A stretch of DNA of 64,000 nt. It comes from Martinezella dioscoreae (GTDB lineage Bacteria; Pseudomonadota; Alphaproteobacteria; Rhizobiales; Rhizobiaceae). The notes below the pieces were generated by a model. It made no database searches, had not been told where the DNA came from, and was given only the letters and a program-made list of their open reading frames with translations. Below are positions 54,038-62,611 of the stretch, one piece after another; position 1 is the stretch's first letter, and each line of letters starts with the position of its first letter. The DNA lies in assembly GCF_009176305.1 (NCBI RefSeq), contig NZ_BLAJ01000005.1:372001-436000 (forward strand). The letters run 5' to 3'. Both the position numbers and the translations under genes were made by a program.

Positions 54038-56458
54038 TCAATGAGCGATGGCAGAACCCACTTCGTCGACGCCTTCGACCGTTGCGATCACAGGCGTTTC
54101 CACGGTGCCATCCCACTCGATCGGTTCGGGACGACGAACAAGCGCGTGCTTGATCACCTCGCCCATGCGCGACACGGGGATGATTTCCATGCTGTTCTTC
54201 ACGTTGTCCGGAATCTCCGCCAGATCCTTGGCGTTTTCTTCCGGAATCAGCACCTTCTTGATGCCGCCGCGCAGTGCCGCGAGCAGCTTTTCCTTCAGGC
54301 CGCCGATCGGCAGCACACGGCCGCGCAACGTGATTTCACCCGTCATGGCGACGTCCTTCGAGACCGGAATGCCGGTCATGATCGAGACGATCGCGGTTGC
54401 CATGGCGACACCGGCCGACGGACCATCCTTCGGCGTCGCACCTTCCGGTAGGTGCACGTGGATGTCGCTCTTGTCGAAGCGCGGCGGCTCGATTCCGAAA
54501 TCGACAGCGCGCGAGCGGACGTAAGAGGCCGCCGCCGAGATCGATTCCTTCATGACTTCCTTCAGGTTGCCAGTGACCGTCATGCGGCCCTTGCCCGGCA
54601 TCATCACGCCTTCGATCGTCAGCAGCTCGCCGCCGACTTCAGTCCAGGCGAGACCCGTGACAACACCGACCTGATCGTCGCGCTCGGCTTCGCCATGGCG
54701 GAAGCGCGGCACGCCGAGATAGTCCGGGACATTCTCAGCAGTGACGGCAACCGACTTCACCTTGCCCTTGATGATCTCGGTGACCGCCTTGCGGGCGAGC
54801 TTCATCAATTCGCGCTCGAAGTTACGCACGCCGGCTTCGCGGGTGTACTGCTGGATGATGACCATCAGGGCGCCGTCGGTGACCGAAAACTCGTTCGGCT
54901 GCAACGCATGTTCCTTGATGGCCTTCGGCAGCAGGTGCCGCTTGGCGATCTCGCGCTTTTCGTCTTCGGTGTAGCCGGCGATACGGATGATCTCCATGCG
55001 GTCCATCAGGGGCGCAGGGATATTCAAGGTATTCGCTGTCGTGATGAACATCACGTCCGACAGGTCGTATTCGACTTCCAGGTAGTGATCCATGAAGGTC
55101 GAATTCTGCGCCGGGTCGAGCACCTCAAGCAGTGCCGAAGACGGATCGCCGCGATAGTCCTGGCCGAGCTTGTCGATCTCATCGAGCAAGAAGAGCGGGT
55201 TGGACTTCTTCGCCTTCTTCATCGACTGGATGACCTTGCCGGGCATCGAGCCGATATAGGTGCGGCGGTGACCGCGGATCTCGGCTTCGTCACGAACGCC
55301 GCCAAGCGCCATGCGGACATACTCACGGCCGGTCGCCTTGGCGATCGACTGGGCGAGCGAGGTCTTGCCGACACCCGGAGGGCCGACGAGGCACAGGATC
55401 GGGCCTTTGATTTTCGTCGCGCGGGCCTGGACGGCCAGATATTCGACGATGCGCTCCTTGACCTTTTCCAGGCCGAAGTGATCCGCTTCGAGGATCTTTT
55501 CGGCGTTGTTCAGGTCAGCCTTGATTTTCGACTTCTTGTGCCAGGGGATACCCAGCAGCCAGTCGAGATAGTTGCGCACCACCGTCGCTTCAGCCGACAT
55601 CGGGCTCATCTGCCGCAGCTTCTTCAGCTCGGCATCGGCCTTTTCCTTGGCTTCCTTCGACAGCTTGGTCTTGGAGATGCGCTCTTCCAGTTCGGCCATC
55701 TCGTCGCGGCCTTCCTCGCCGTCGCCGAGCTCCTTCTGGATCGCCTTCATCTGCTCGTTCAGATAGTATTCGCGCTGCGTCTTCTCCATCTGGCGCTTGA
55801 CGCGCGAGCGGATGCGCTTCTCGACCTGCAGAACCGAAATCTCGCCTTCCATGAAGCCGAGCGCCTTTTCCAGGCGAGCCTTCACGCTGGTGGTTTCCAG
55901 CATTTCCTGCTTTTCGGTGATCTTGATCGAAAGATGCGATGCGACGGTGTCGGCCAGCTTCGAATAATCGTCGATCTGGCTGGCGGCGCCGACCACTTCC
56001 GGCGAAATCTTCTTGTTGAGCTTCACATAGCTCTCGAATTCGGAGACGACGGAGCGGCTCAAAGCTTCGAGCTCAACCTGGTCTTCTTCCGGCTCATGCA
56101 GGACATGGCCAAGGGCTTCGTAGAAGTCTTCACGGCCGGTATATTCGTCGATCTCAGCACGCGCACGGCCTTCCACCAGCACCTTGACGGTGCCGTCGGG
56201 CAGTTTCAGCAGCTGCAGAACATTTGCAACGGTACCGACCTTGTGGATGGCATCCGGCGCGGGATCATCATCGCTGGCATTGATCTGGGTGACGAGCATG
56301 ATCTGCTTGTCCGAACCCATGACCTCTTCCAGCGCGCGAATGGATTTCTCCCGTCCGACGAACAGAGGCACGATCATGTGGGGGAAGACCACGATGTCGC
56401 GCAACGGCAATACCGGATAGGCAATGCTGTCGTGTGTCGCAGACGTTTTCTTACTCAT
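54038..56458 (-). CDS. lon: ATP-dependent protease Lon
   Basis: An 806-residue LonA serine protease that degrades damaged and regulatory proteins. It has the N-terminal substrate-binding domain (YPVLPLRDIVVFPHMIVPLF), a coiled coil, the AAA+ module (Walker A GPPGVGKTS, Walker B FLLDEIDKLG) and a protease domain with the Ser681/Lys724 dyad (KDGPSAG, GGLKEKLLAA). The ATG at 56458 follows GGAAAGGAAATGAC; upstream residues of the open frame are excluded. A heat-shock-type promoter candidate lies about 80 bp upstream. Confidence 0.96.
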   Translation of the reverse strand: MSKKTSATHDSIAYPVLPLRDIVVFPHMIVPLFVGREKSIRALEEVMGSDKQIMLVTQINASDDDPAPDAIHKVGTVANVLQLLKLPDGTVKVLVEGRARAEIDEYTGREDFYEALGHVLHEPEEDQVELEALSRSVVSEFESYVKLNKKISPEVVGAASQIDDYSKLADTVASHLSIKITEKQEMLETTSVKARLEKALGFMEGEISVLQVEKRIRSRVKRQMEKTQREYYLNEQMKAIQKELGDGEEGRDEMAELEERISKTKLSKEAKEKADAELKKLRQMSPMSAEATVVRNYLDWLLGIPWHKKSKIKADLNNAEKILEADHFGLEKVKERIVEYLAVQARATKIKGPILCLVGPPGVGKTSLAQSIAKATGREYVRMALGGVRDEAEIRGHRRTYIGSMPGKVIQSMKKAKKSNPLFLLDEIDKLGQDYRGDPSSALLEVLDPAQNSTFMDHYLEVEYDLSDVMFITTANTLNIPAPLMDRMEIIRIAGYTEDEKREIAKRHLLPKAIKEHALQPNEFSVTDGALMVIIQQYTREAGVRNFERELMKLARKAVTEIIKGKVKSVAVTAENVPDYLGVPRFRHGEAERDDQVGVVTGLAWTEVGGELLTIEGVMMPGKGRMTVTGNLKEVMKESISAAASYVRSRAVDFGIEPPRFDKSDIHVHLPEGATPKDGPSAGVAMATAIVSIMTGIPVSKDVAMTGEITLRGRVLPIGGLKEKLLAALRGGIKKVLIPEENAKDLAEIPDNVKNSMEIIPVSRMGEVIKHALVRRPEPIEWDGTVETPVIATVEGVDEVGSAIAH

Positions 56459-56535
56459 GTCATTTCCTTTCCGTCGTCCCGTTTCCGGGCTCTCTGCCGG
56501 CTGGGGGGAGTTAGCCGGCTCTCTCACTTGGTAAA

Positions 56536-56565
56536 CAAGTGGAGCTTCACACTGCCTATTTCAAG
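56536..56565 (-). promoter_or_regulatory. Candidate RpoH (sigma-32) promoter of lon
   Basis: On the minus strand CTTGAAA is followed after 14 bp by CTCCACTT, close to the sigma-32 pattern (CTTGAAA, 11-16 bp, CCCCATNT). Transcription would start about 70 bp before the lon ATG. Match by eye; the -10 part is imperfect. Confidence 0.4.
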
Positions 56566-56821
56566 TCACAGGAAACGCCCGCCACGAGGCAACGATCCCG
56601 CATGTCTGCAAGAAGGAACGCAACAACAAAACACCAAAGCCCGACAACTCGAACACTGCCGGCGACGCTAAGATCCGAAGAAAAAACGCCGGGCCTGCGC
56701 CCCATCCGCCTCATGCTCCAGAATCATGCCATCATGGCCGCAGCAGGGGCTCTTCACAACCGGTTTCGACGGCATTCCCATAAGCTTATCCAAGACTTTA
56801 TCAGCAAACCGTGCGATTTTT

Positions 56822-56854
56822 CAAACAGAAAGGGGCCCGTCGATGACGAGCCCC
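56822..56854 (-). terminator. Terminator of clpX
   Basis: GGGGCCCGTC (56832-56841) pairs with GACGAGCCCC (56845-56854), ten pairs with one G-T, and on the minus strand is followed by the moderately T-rich CTTTCTGTTTG. It lies 24 bp after the clpX stop. The T tract is weak. Confidence 0.65.
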
Positions 56855-56878
56855 CGATTCGTGATCACGGATGACGGA

Positions 56879-58156
56879 TCAGGCCGTTGCGTTGGCCTTT
56901 TCCTCCTGCCGGTCGGCATAGATGTAGAGCGGACGGGCGGAGCCACGAACCACTTCCTCGGAAATGACCACTTCGCGCACGCCTTCCAGGGCGGGCAGCT
57001 CGAACATGGTGTCGAGGAGGATCTTCTCCATGATGGAGCGCAGACCGCGGGCGCCCGTCTTGCGAACGATCGCCTTACGGGCGATTTCGCGCAGAGCATC
57101 CTCGTGGAAGGTCAGTTCGACGTCTTCCATCTCGAACAGGCGCTGATACTGCTTCACCAGCGCGTTCTTCGGCTCGGACAGGATCTGGATCAGCGCGTCT
57201 TCGTCGAGGTCTTCCAGCGTCGCCAGAACGGGCAGACGGCCGATGAATTCCGGGATGAGGCCGAACTTCACCAGATCTTCCGGCTCCAGCTCGCGCAGCA
57301 CTTCACCGACGCGGCGGTCATCCGGCGCCTTGACGGTCGCGCCGAAGCCGATCGAGGTCTTCTCGCCGCGGGCAGAGATGATCTTGTCGAGGCCGGCAAA
57401 CGCGCCGCCGCAGATGAAGAGGATGTTGGTCGTGTCCACCTGCAGGAATTCCTGTTGGGGATGCTTGCGGCCGCCTTGCGGGGGAACCGAAGCCACCGTG
57501 CCTTCCATGATCTTCAGAAGCGCCTGCTGCACGCCCTCGCCCGAGACGTCGCGCGTGATCGACGGATTGTCCGACTTGCGGGAAATCTTGTCGACTTCGT
57601 CGATGTAGACGATACCGCGCTGTGCGCGCTCGACGTTGTAGTCGGCGGCCTGCAGCAGCTTGAGGATGATGTTTTCGACATCTTCGCCGACATAGCCAGC
57701 TTCCGTCAGCGTCGTCGCATCGGCCATGGTGAAGGGAACGTCGATGATGCGGGCGAGCGTCTGGGCAAGATAGGTCTTGCCGCAGCCGGTCGGGCCGACG
57801 AGCATGATGTTCGACTTCGCCAGCTCAACGTCACCGTTCTTCGATGCGTGAGCGAGCCGCTTGTAATGGTTGTGAACAGCCACGGAGAGGATCTTCTTCG
57901 CCTGCCGCTGGCCGATGACGTATTCGTCAAGAACCTTAATGATGTCCTGCGGGGTCGGAACACCGTCACGAGACTTCACCATCGAGGATTTGTTTTCCTC
58001 GCGGATGATGTCCATGCATAGCTCGACGCACTCGTCGCAGATGAATACGGTCGGTCCGGCAATCAACTTCCGGACTTCATGCTGGCTCTTACCGCAGAAC
58101 GAACAATAAAGTGTGTTCTTTGAGTCGCCGCCGTTGCTGCCGCTGACTTTGCTCAT
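56879..58156 (-). CDS. clpX: ATP-dependent Clp protease ATP-binding subunit ClpX
   Basis: A 425-residue AAA+ unfoldase that feeds tagged proteins to ClpP. The N-terminal zinc domain has Cys 18/21/40/43. Walker A is GPTGCGKT (121-128), Walker B is IDEVDK (Asp186-Glu187), and the IGF loop that docks on ClpP is at 269-271. The sensor-2 region is complete. It lies 298 bp downstream of clpP on the same strand; that gap has no gene and no good terminator, so readthrough from clpP plus a separate promoter are both possible. Confidence 0.97.
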   Translation of the reverse strand: MSKVSGSNGGDSKNTLYCSFCGKSQHEVRKLIAGPTVFICDECVELCMDIIREENKSSMVKSRDGVPTPQDIIKVLDEYVIGQRQAKKILSVAVHNHYKRLAHASKNGDVELAKSNIMLVGPTGCGKTYLAQTLARIIDVPFTMADATTLTEAGYVGEDVENIILKLLQAADYNVERAQRGIVYIDEVDKISRKSDNPSITRDVSGEGVQQALLKIMEGTVASVPPQGGRKHPQQEFLQVDTTNILFICGGAFAGLDKIISARGEKTSIGFGATVKAPDDRRVGEVLRELEPEDLVKFGLIPEFIGRLPVLATLEDLDEDALIQILSEPKNALVKQYQRLFEMEDVELTFHEDALREIARKAIVRKTGARGLRSIMEKILLDTMFELPALEGVREVVISEEVVRGSARPLYIYADRQEEKANATA

Positions 58157-58454
58157 ATCACTTTCCTTCCAGCACGCCGCAAATTTCCAAATTGAAATCG
58201 CGGTCCACTCTATGCGCCCGCCGGACCTGCCCCTCGTTTGCAGATCGCGGCGCCCTTCAGGGTACTGAACGCAGGCCAGGCAACCAAACCGGAACTGCGT
58301 GGCAACGAATCCCCCTTCGAATGCCGAATGCTATGTCACAAAAACGCTACATAGCATTAATGCGTACTATTACCGCGTTCCGCTCCACATTAAACCCCTA
58401 TTCGATCACAAATGGGATAGAACTGTGGCGTAGAAGTCACCGCCTAGTGGATAA

Positions 58455-59087
58455 TCACGAGGCGGTTTCACCTTCTATTTCAGTACGCGACGTCAGCACC
58501 TTGTCGATCAGACCCCATTCCTTGGCCTCATCCGAAGACATGAAATGGTCACGATCGAGCGTCTGCTCGACCTCTTCATAGGTCCGGCCGCAATGCTTGA
58601 CGTAAACTTCATTGAGACGGCGCTTCATCTTGATGATGTCGCGCGCGTGGCGCTCGATGTCCGAAGCCTGGCCCTGGAAGCCGCCCGAGGGCTGGTGAAC
58701 CATGATACGGGAATTCGGCGTTGCGAAACGCATGTCCTTGTCGCCGGCGGCCAGAAGCAGCGATCCCATCGAGGCAGCCTGGCCGATGCAGAGCGTCGAA
58801 ACGGCCGGCTTAATGAACTGCATCGTATCGTAGATTGCCATGCCGGCGGTCACGACGCCGCCCGGTGAATTGATATAGAGCGCAATTTCCTTTTTCGGAT
58901 TTTCGGCCTCAAGGAAGAGAAGCTGTGCGCACACCAGCGTCGCCATATGGTCCTCGACCGGTCCGGTCAGGAAAATGATGCGTTCCTTCAGCAGGCGGGA
59001 ATAAATATCGTAAGACCGTTCCCCGCGGTTGGTCTGCTCGACAACCATCGGCACCAGAGCCATAGCTGTATCGACTGGATTTCTCAT
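58455..59087 (-). CDS. clpP: ATP-dependent Clp protease proteolytic subunit
   Basis: A 210-residue serine peptidase that forms the tetradecameric chamber. The catalytic triad Ser106 (QAASMGS), His131 (MVHQPSGG) and Asp180 keeps the exact spacing of E. coli ClpP. The N-terminal 10-15 residues are a likely propeptide. Other rhizobia carry extra clpP paralogues; the neighbouring clpX and lon mark this as the main copy. Transcription probably uses a heat-shock-type promoter at 59157-59186, and the short leader folds into two hairpins. Confidence 0.97.
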   Translation of the reverse strand: MRNPVDTAMALVPMVVEQTNRGERSYDIYSRLLKERIIFLTGPVEDHMATLVCAQLLFLEAENPKKEIALYINSPGGVVTAGMAIYDTMQFIKPAVSTLCIGQAASMGSLLLAAGDKDMRFATPNSRIMVHQPSGGFQGQASDIERHARDIIKMKRRLNEVYVKHCGRTYEEVEQTLDRDHFMSSDEAKEWGLIDKVLTSRTEIEGETAS

Positions 59088-59109
59088 GTGCGTCCTTTAT
59101 CAAACTTGT

Positions 59110-59155
59110 CCCGGCGACGGAAACGCCGGGAATCGGAGTAAAAATCCTTTACTCC
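59110..59155 (-). promoter_or_regulatory. Two consecutive hairpins in the clpP leader
   Basis: In minus-strand order, GGAGTAAA/TTTACTCC (59155-59135, 5-nt loop) is followed by CCCGGCG/CGCCGGG (59130-59110, 7-nt loop). The first would begin almost at the predicted transcription start, as 5' stability hairpins do. The ribosome site (AAAGGACGC) lies after both. Confidence 0.5.
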
Positions 59156-59156
59156 T

Positions 59157-59186
59157 ACATAGAGTGTCCCTGCCCTGCACTTCAAG
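59157..59186 (-). promoter_or_regulatory. Candidate RpoH promoter of clpP
   Basis: On the minus strand CTTGAAG, 13 bp, then CACTCTAT, similar to sigma-32 promoters. The predicted start, near 59152, gives a leader of about 65 nt. Assignment rests on the pattern and on known heat control of clpP. Confidence 0.45.
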
Positions 59187-59490
59187 ACGCCCGAAAGCAT
59201 AACGTCAAAAAGCACTCATGCCCCACGAAGCGTTCACAAAGCATTTCTAACCACGGCTCCTCGAATTCCAAGGTGCCGTAGCGACGGACCATCCGCTACC
59301 CACTACAATTCGCGGTCGCAAGGTGAAGGAAGCATGAAGGTCTGTGCCCATCGGGCGGAGATCTCCACCACAGGCAAAATTTACCAACTCATTTAAGGAA
59401 CTTGCCATCTTATTGGGCAAGGATGAGCCGATCGCGGAAATCGTCGTGCCGCTCGCGCCGACGGCCCCCAAAAAGCGGAGACGTCCGATC

Positions 59491-60744
59491 GTGCTGAATA
59501 TGACCACAGGCCTGACCATCTGGTGCTCGGAAGCCATAACCCTGGCGACCGTTCTCCTTCTTGCCTGGAGGCATGATCGCAAATCCCCAGCCTATTTGAT
59601 CTGGGCACTCGGCTTCACGGTCAGCGCTGTGGGATTCGCCTTGGTGGCTGCCCGAGGCCTCATTCCCGACATTTGGTCGATCCAGATCGGCAATGCCGTG
59701 GCCCTGCTCGGCGAGAGCGCGTGGATCGTCGGATTTCGCGTCATGGACAAGCGCAAGCTGGAATGGTCGGCATTCCTGCCGCCAGCCATCTGGATCGTCG
59801 GCGTCAGCCTTCCCTGGGTCACCGGCAATTTCGCTAATCGCGTCGTCGTCTATGACCTAGCCGGCGCAGTCGGCGCGACCTTGCTTGCCTTCGCTGTGCA
59901 TCCCGGAGACGGCCGACGGGAGCCGGCACGCGGACAACTCGGCATCGTCTTCGTGGCGCTCGCCTGCTTCTGTTTCGGTTCGGCTCTCTGGATGGTGCTT
60001 GCTGCCCCTTCGCTGGACGAGGCCATGATCTATCGTGGCTACATGGCGCTTGGCTACGGGCTGCTCATCATCATCGCCATCGTTCTCAATGGCAAGCTTC
60101 TCATGGAACGCGCCGAGCGCCGTTGGCGGGCAATATCCATCACCGATACTTTGACGGGAGTTCTGAACCGGCGCGGGCTTCAGGAAAGCTACGAGATTCT
60201 CGTCGGCAAGGGGCAGCAACAACCGCAAAAGCTTGCCGCCCTGTTATTCGATCTCGACCATTTCAAGAAGATCAACGACCGCCATGGCCACCAGGCAGGC
60301 GATGCGGTTCTGGTCGAGTTTGCCCGCATCGCGCGTCAGTTCGTGCCTCGCACTGGCGCATTCGGCAGAATGGGCGGAGAGGAATTCGTCGCCTTCGTTC
60401 CGATAGACGAGCAATCGCAGGCCGAAGCGCTGGCGGAAACCATCCGCGCCGATTTCTGCCGCGTGCCGCTGCTTGCTGGTCGCTCGCTGGTGCCGGCAAC
60501 CGTCAGCATCGGCGTCTCGATCATGCCCCACGATACCGTCAGCTGGGATCGATTGGTCTCTTTCGCAGACCGTGCGCTTTACGCCGCCAAACGCGCAGGC
60601 CGCAACTGCACTATCGTCTTCAATGAAATGGAGACTGCGAGGGAGCCCGACGCGGCGACCGCAGCGGATGAAGGCGAGCTTGTGCCGACGCTCGACGACC
60701 AGATCCACGCCTTGCGGCGCATGGGCACGCTCGCGAGGATGTGA
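59491..60744 (+). CDS. Membrane diguanylate cyclase (GGDEF)
   Basis: A 417-residue protein with about seven N-terminal membrane helices (residues 8-200) and a C-terminal GGDEF domain (from about 215). The catalytic loop is GGEEF at 295-299, an active variant that makes c-di-GMP from two GTP. The inhibitory I-site RxxD upstream is altered to RTGA, so product inhibition is probably lost. The metal and nucleotide residues (FDLDHFKKIND, GHQAGD) are intact. GTG 59491 has a GCGGAG ribosome site ten bases upstream; ATG 59500 is the alternative. It converges with pstB. Confidence 0.87.
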   Translation: MLNMTTGLTIWCSEAITLATVLLLAWRHDRKSPAYLIWALGFTVSAVGFALVAARGLIPDIWSIQIGNAVALLGESAWIVGFRVMDKRKLEWSAFLPPAIWIVGVSLPWVTGNFANRVVVYDLAGAVGATLLAFAVHPGDGRREPARGQLGIVFVALACFCFGSALWMVLAAPSLDEAMIYRGYMALGYGLLIIIAIVLNGKLLMERAERRWRAISITDTLTGVLNRRGLQESYEILVGKGQQQPQKLAALLFDLDHFKKINDRHGHQAGDAVLVEFARIARQFVPRTGAFGRMGGEEFVAFVPIDEQSQAEALAETIRADFCRVPLLAGRSLVPATVSIGVSIMPHDTVSWDRLVSFADRALYAAKRAGRNCTIVFNEMETAREPDAATAADEGELVPTLDDQIHALRRMGTLARM

Positions 60745-60825
60745 TCGGCTCATTCGGCACACCCATCCTATAAGCTTTCTCTTGACCAAATGGTGCGAGT
60801 GCCGAACAAGGCCGCCATTCTCAAA

Positions 60826-60851
60826 CGAAAAGACGCGCCTGAAAGGCGCGC
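60826..60851 (-). terminator. Rho-independent terminator of the pst operon
   Basis: ACGCGCCT (60833-60840) pairs with AGGCGCGC (60844-60851) around GAA, with one G-T pair at the base. On the minus strand the stem is followed by CTTTTCG. It lies 32 bp after the pstB stop. Confidence 0.75.
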
Positions 60852-60883
60852 CTTCGCAAATTGTGCGGCAATGTCCAGCCGTA

Positions 60884-61720
60884 TCAGCCGTAACGACCGG
60901 TGATATAGTCTTCCGTGCGCTTGACCTTCGGCGCCTGGAAGATCTGTTCGGTCGCGCCGTATTCGATCAGCTCGCCCAGATACATGAAGGCGGTGCTGTC
61001 GGAGATACGGCTTGCCTGCTGCATATTGTGCGTGACGATGACGATGGTGAAATCGCCCTTCAGCTGCGACACCAGTTCCTCGACCTTGGCGGTCGAGATC
61101 GGGTCAAGAGCCGAGGTGGGCTCGTCGAGCAGGAGGACTTCGGGACGAATGGCGATGGCGCGGGCGATACAGAGGCGCTGCTGCTGGCCACCGGAAAGGC
61201 CAAGTCCGCTCTGGTGCAGCTTGTCCTTGACTTCGCTCCACAGTGCCGTTTCCGTCAGCGCCGCCTCGACGCGGGCGTCCATTTCCGCCTTGGAGATCTT
61301 CTCATAGAGGCGGATGCCGAAAGCGACGTTCTCGTAGATGGACATCGGGAACGGCGTCGGCTTCTGGAACACCATGCCGACCTTGGCGCGCAGATCGTTG
61401 AGATCGACGTCCTTGGTGAGGATGTTGCGGCCATCCAGCAGAATTTCGCCAGCCACGGTCTGACCGGGGTAAAGATCATACATGCGGTTGAAGGTGCGCA
61501 GCAGCGTGGACTTGCCGCAACCCGAAGGGCCGATGAAGGCGGTGACCGCGTTCTTGCGGATATTCATATTCACACTCTTCAGAACGCGATGGCCGTTCTG
61601 ATAGGTGAAATCGAGGTTCTTCACCTCGAGCTTCGCGAGCGCACCGAGATCCGACTGGGAAGCGGCGTCCTTCCCCTGTTGTGCGTTGACGCTCTGAAAT
61701 TTGCTGTCGCTCATGTTCAT
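60884..61720 (-). CDS. pstB: Phosphate ABC transporter ATP-binding protein PstB
   Basis: A 278-residue ATPase of the high-affinity phosphate transporter. Walker A is GPSGCGKST (64-72), the signature is LSGGQQQRLCIARA, Walker B is LLLDEPTSALD and the switch His is in VTHNMQQA. The ATG at 61720 follows AGGAATGAG, 29 bp after pstA; a longer open frame to 61753 overlaps pstA and is not used. PstB also takes part in phosphate sensing through PhoU and PhoR in known systems. No phoU follows here. Confidence 0.95.
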   Translation of the reverse strand: MNMSDSKFQSVNAQQGKDAASQSDLGALAKLEVKNLDFTYQNGHRVLKSVNMNIRKNAVTAFIGPSGCGKSTLLRTFNRMYDLYPGQTVAGEILLDGRNILTKDVDLNDLRAKVGMVFQKPTPFPMSIYENVAFGIRLYEKISKAEMDARVEAALTETALWSEVKDKLHQSGLGLSGGQQQRLCIARAIAIRPEVLLLDEPTSALDPISTAKVEELVSQLKGDFTIVIVTHNMQQASRISDSTAFMYLGELIEYGATEQIFQAPKVKRTEDYITGRYG

Positions 61721-61749
61721 GGTCTCATTCCTATCGTTCGACGGCTGCG

Positions 61750-62601
61750 TCATTGACGGCGCCCACTCAAGACACGGGCAAGGATGTTCAGGGCAAGGAT
61801 GGCGACGGTGATGATCAGCGCACCGGCCCAGGCCAGTTGTTTGAGATCCTCGCCAGCATCGGCGGCAAGCGTGTTGATGGCAACCGGCAGCGTGGCGATC
61901 GGACCGGTCAGGCCCGTATTCATGAATTTGCTATAGCCGGCAGTGAAGAGAAGCGGTGCGGTTTCGCCGCTGATGCGGGCGATGGCCAGCAGAATGCCGG
62001 TGAGAATACCGGTCCAGGCGGAACGGTAGATCACCATCATCATGGACTTCCAGCGCGGCGCACCGAGCGCGGCAGTCGCCTCGCGAAGCGCATTCGGCAC
62101 CAGTAACAGCATGTCCTGCGTCGTCCGGTTGACAACCGGAAGAGCGATCAGCGCCAGCGCTAGAATGCCCGCGATGGCGGAATTGCCGTGCATGGGCACG
62201 ACCACGGCGCCGTAGACGAACACGCCGACGATGATCGAGGGTGCTGACAGCAGAATGTCGTTGATGAATTTGGCGACCTCGGCAAGCTTGGTGCCGTTGG
62301 CATATTCCACCAGGTAGGTACCGGCTAGAATGCCGATCGGCGCTGCGATCAGAATGGCACAGCCGGTGACCAGCACCGTGCCGTAGATTGCGTTTATCAG
62401 ACCGCCGCGCGAGCCCTGAGCCGGGATCGACATGGTGAACACGTCGAGGCTGAGCGCCGATACACCGCGATAAACCAGGCTGACAAGGATCACGCTGAGA
62501 AAGAATATGCCGAGAATGGCCGCGAGGAAGGACAGGGCCATCATCACCTTGTTCTTCGTATAACGCCTCGACACGAGATTCTGACGAACTGCATTTTCCA
62601 T
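61750..62601 (-). CDS. pstA: Phosphate ABC transporter permease PstA
   Basis: A 283-residue inner-membrane permease with six hydrophobic helices and the cytoplasmic coupling loop LREATAALGAPRWKSM that contacts PstB. The start ATG follows GAGGAAAAAACC, 10 bp after pstC. Complete and of normal length. Confidence 0.95.
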   Translation of the reverse strand: MENAVRQNLVSRRYTKNKVMMALSFLAAILGIFFLSVILVSLVYRGVSALSLDVFTMSIPAQGSRGGLINAIYGTVLVTGCAILIAAPIGILAGTYLVEYANGTKLAEVAKFINDILLSAPSIIVGVFVYGAVVVPMHGNSAIAGILALALIALPVVNRTTQDMLLLVPNALREATAALGAPRWKSMMMVIYRSAWTGILTGILLAIARISGETAPLLFTAGYSKFMNTGLTGPIATLPVAINTLAADAGEDLKQLAWAGALIITVAILALNILARVLSGRRQ

Positions 62602-62611
62602 GGTTTTTTCC

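Larger units (their letters stand above)
56459..56878. other. Intergenic region between clpX and lon
   Basis: 420 bp with no supported gene. It contains the clpX terminator at 56822-56854, the lon leader and a heat-shock promoter candidate at 56536-56565. No further conserved structure is apparent. Confidence 0.6.
59088..59490. other. Divergent intergenic region between clpP and the diguanylate cyclase gene
   Basis: About 400 bp without a supported gene. It contains the clpP promoter candidate and two leader hairpins (59110-59130 and 59135-59155). The right half should carry the promoter of the diguanylate cyclase gene, which I cannot locate. Confidence 0.5.

Noticed and set aside
54452..56671. 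739-codon plus-strand frame opposite lon
   Set aside because: Antisense shadow of Lon; no ribosome site or family match.
56539..56874. 111-codon plus-strand frame in the clpX-lon intergenic region
   Set aside because: No ribosome site or domain, and it overlaps the lon promoter region and the clpX terminator.
58439..58468. Hairpin ACCGCCT/AGGCGGT across the clpP stop as a terminator
   Set aside because: The stem includes the clpP stop region with a long loop and no T tract follows, so a terminator call is not supported.
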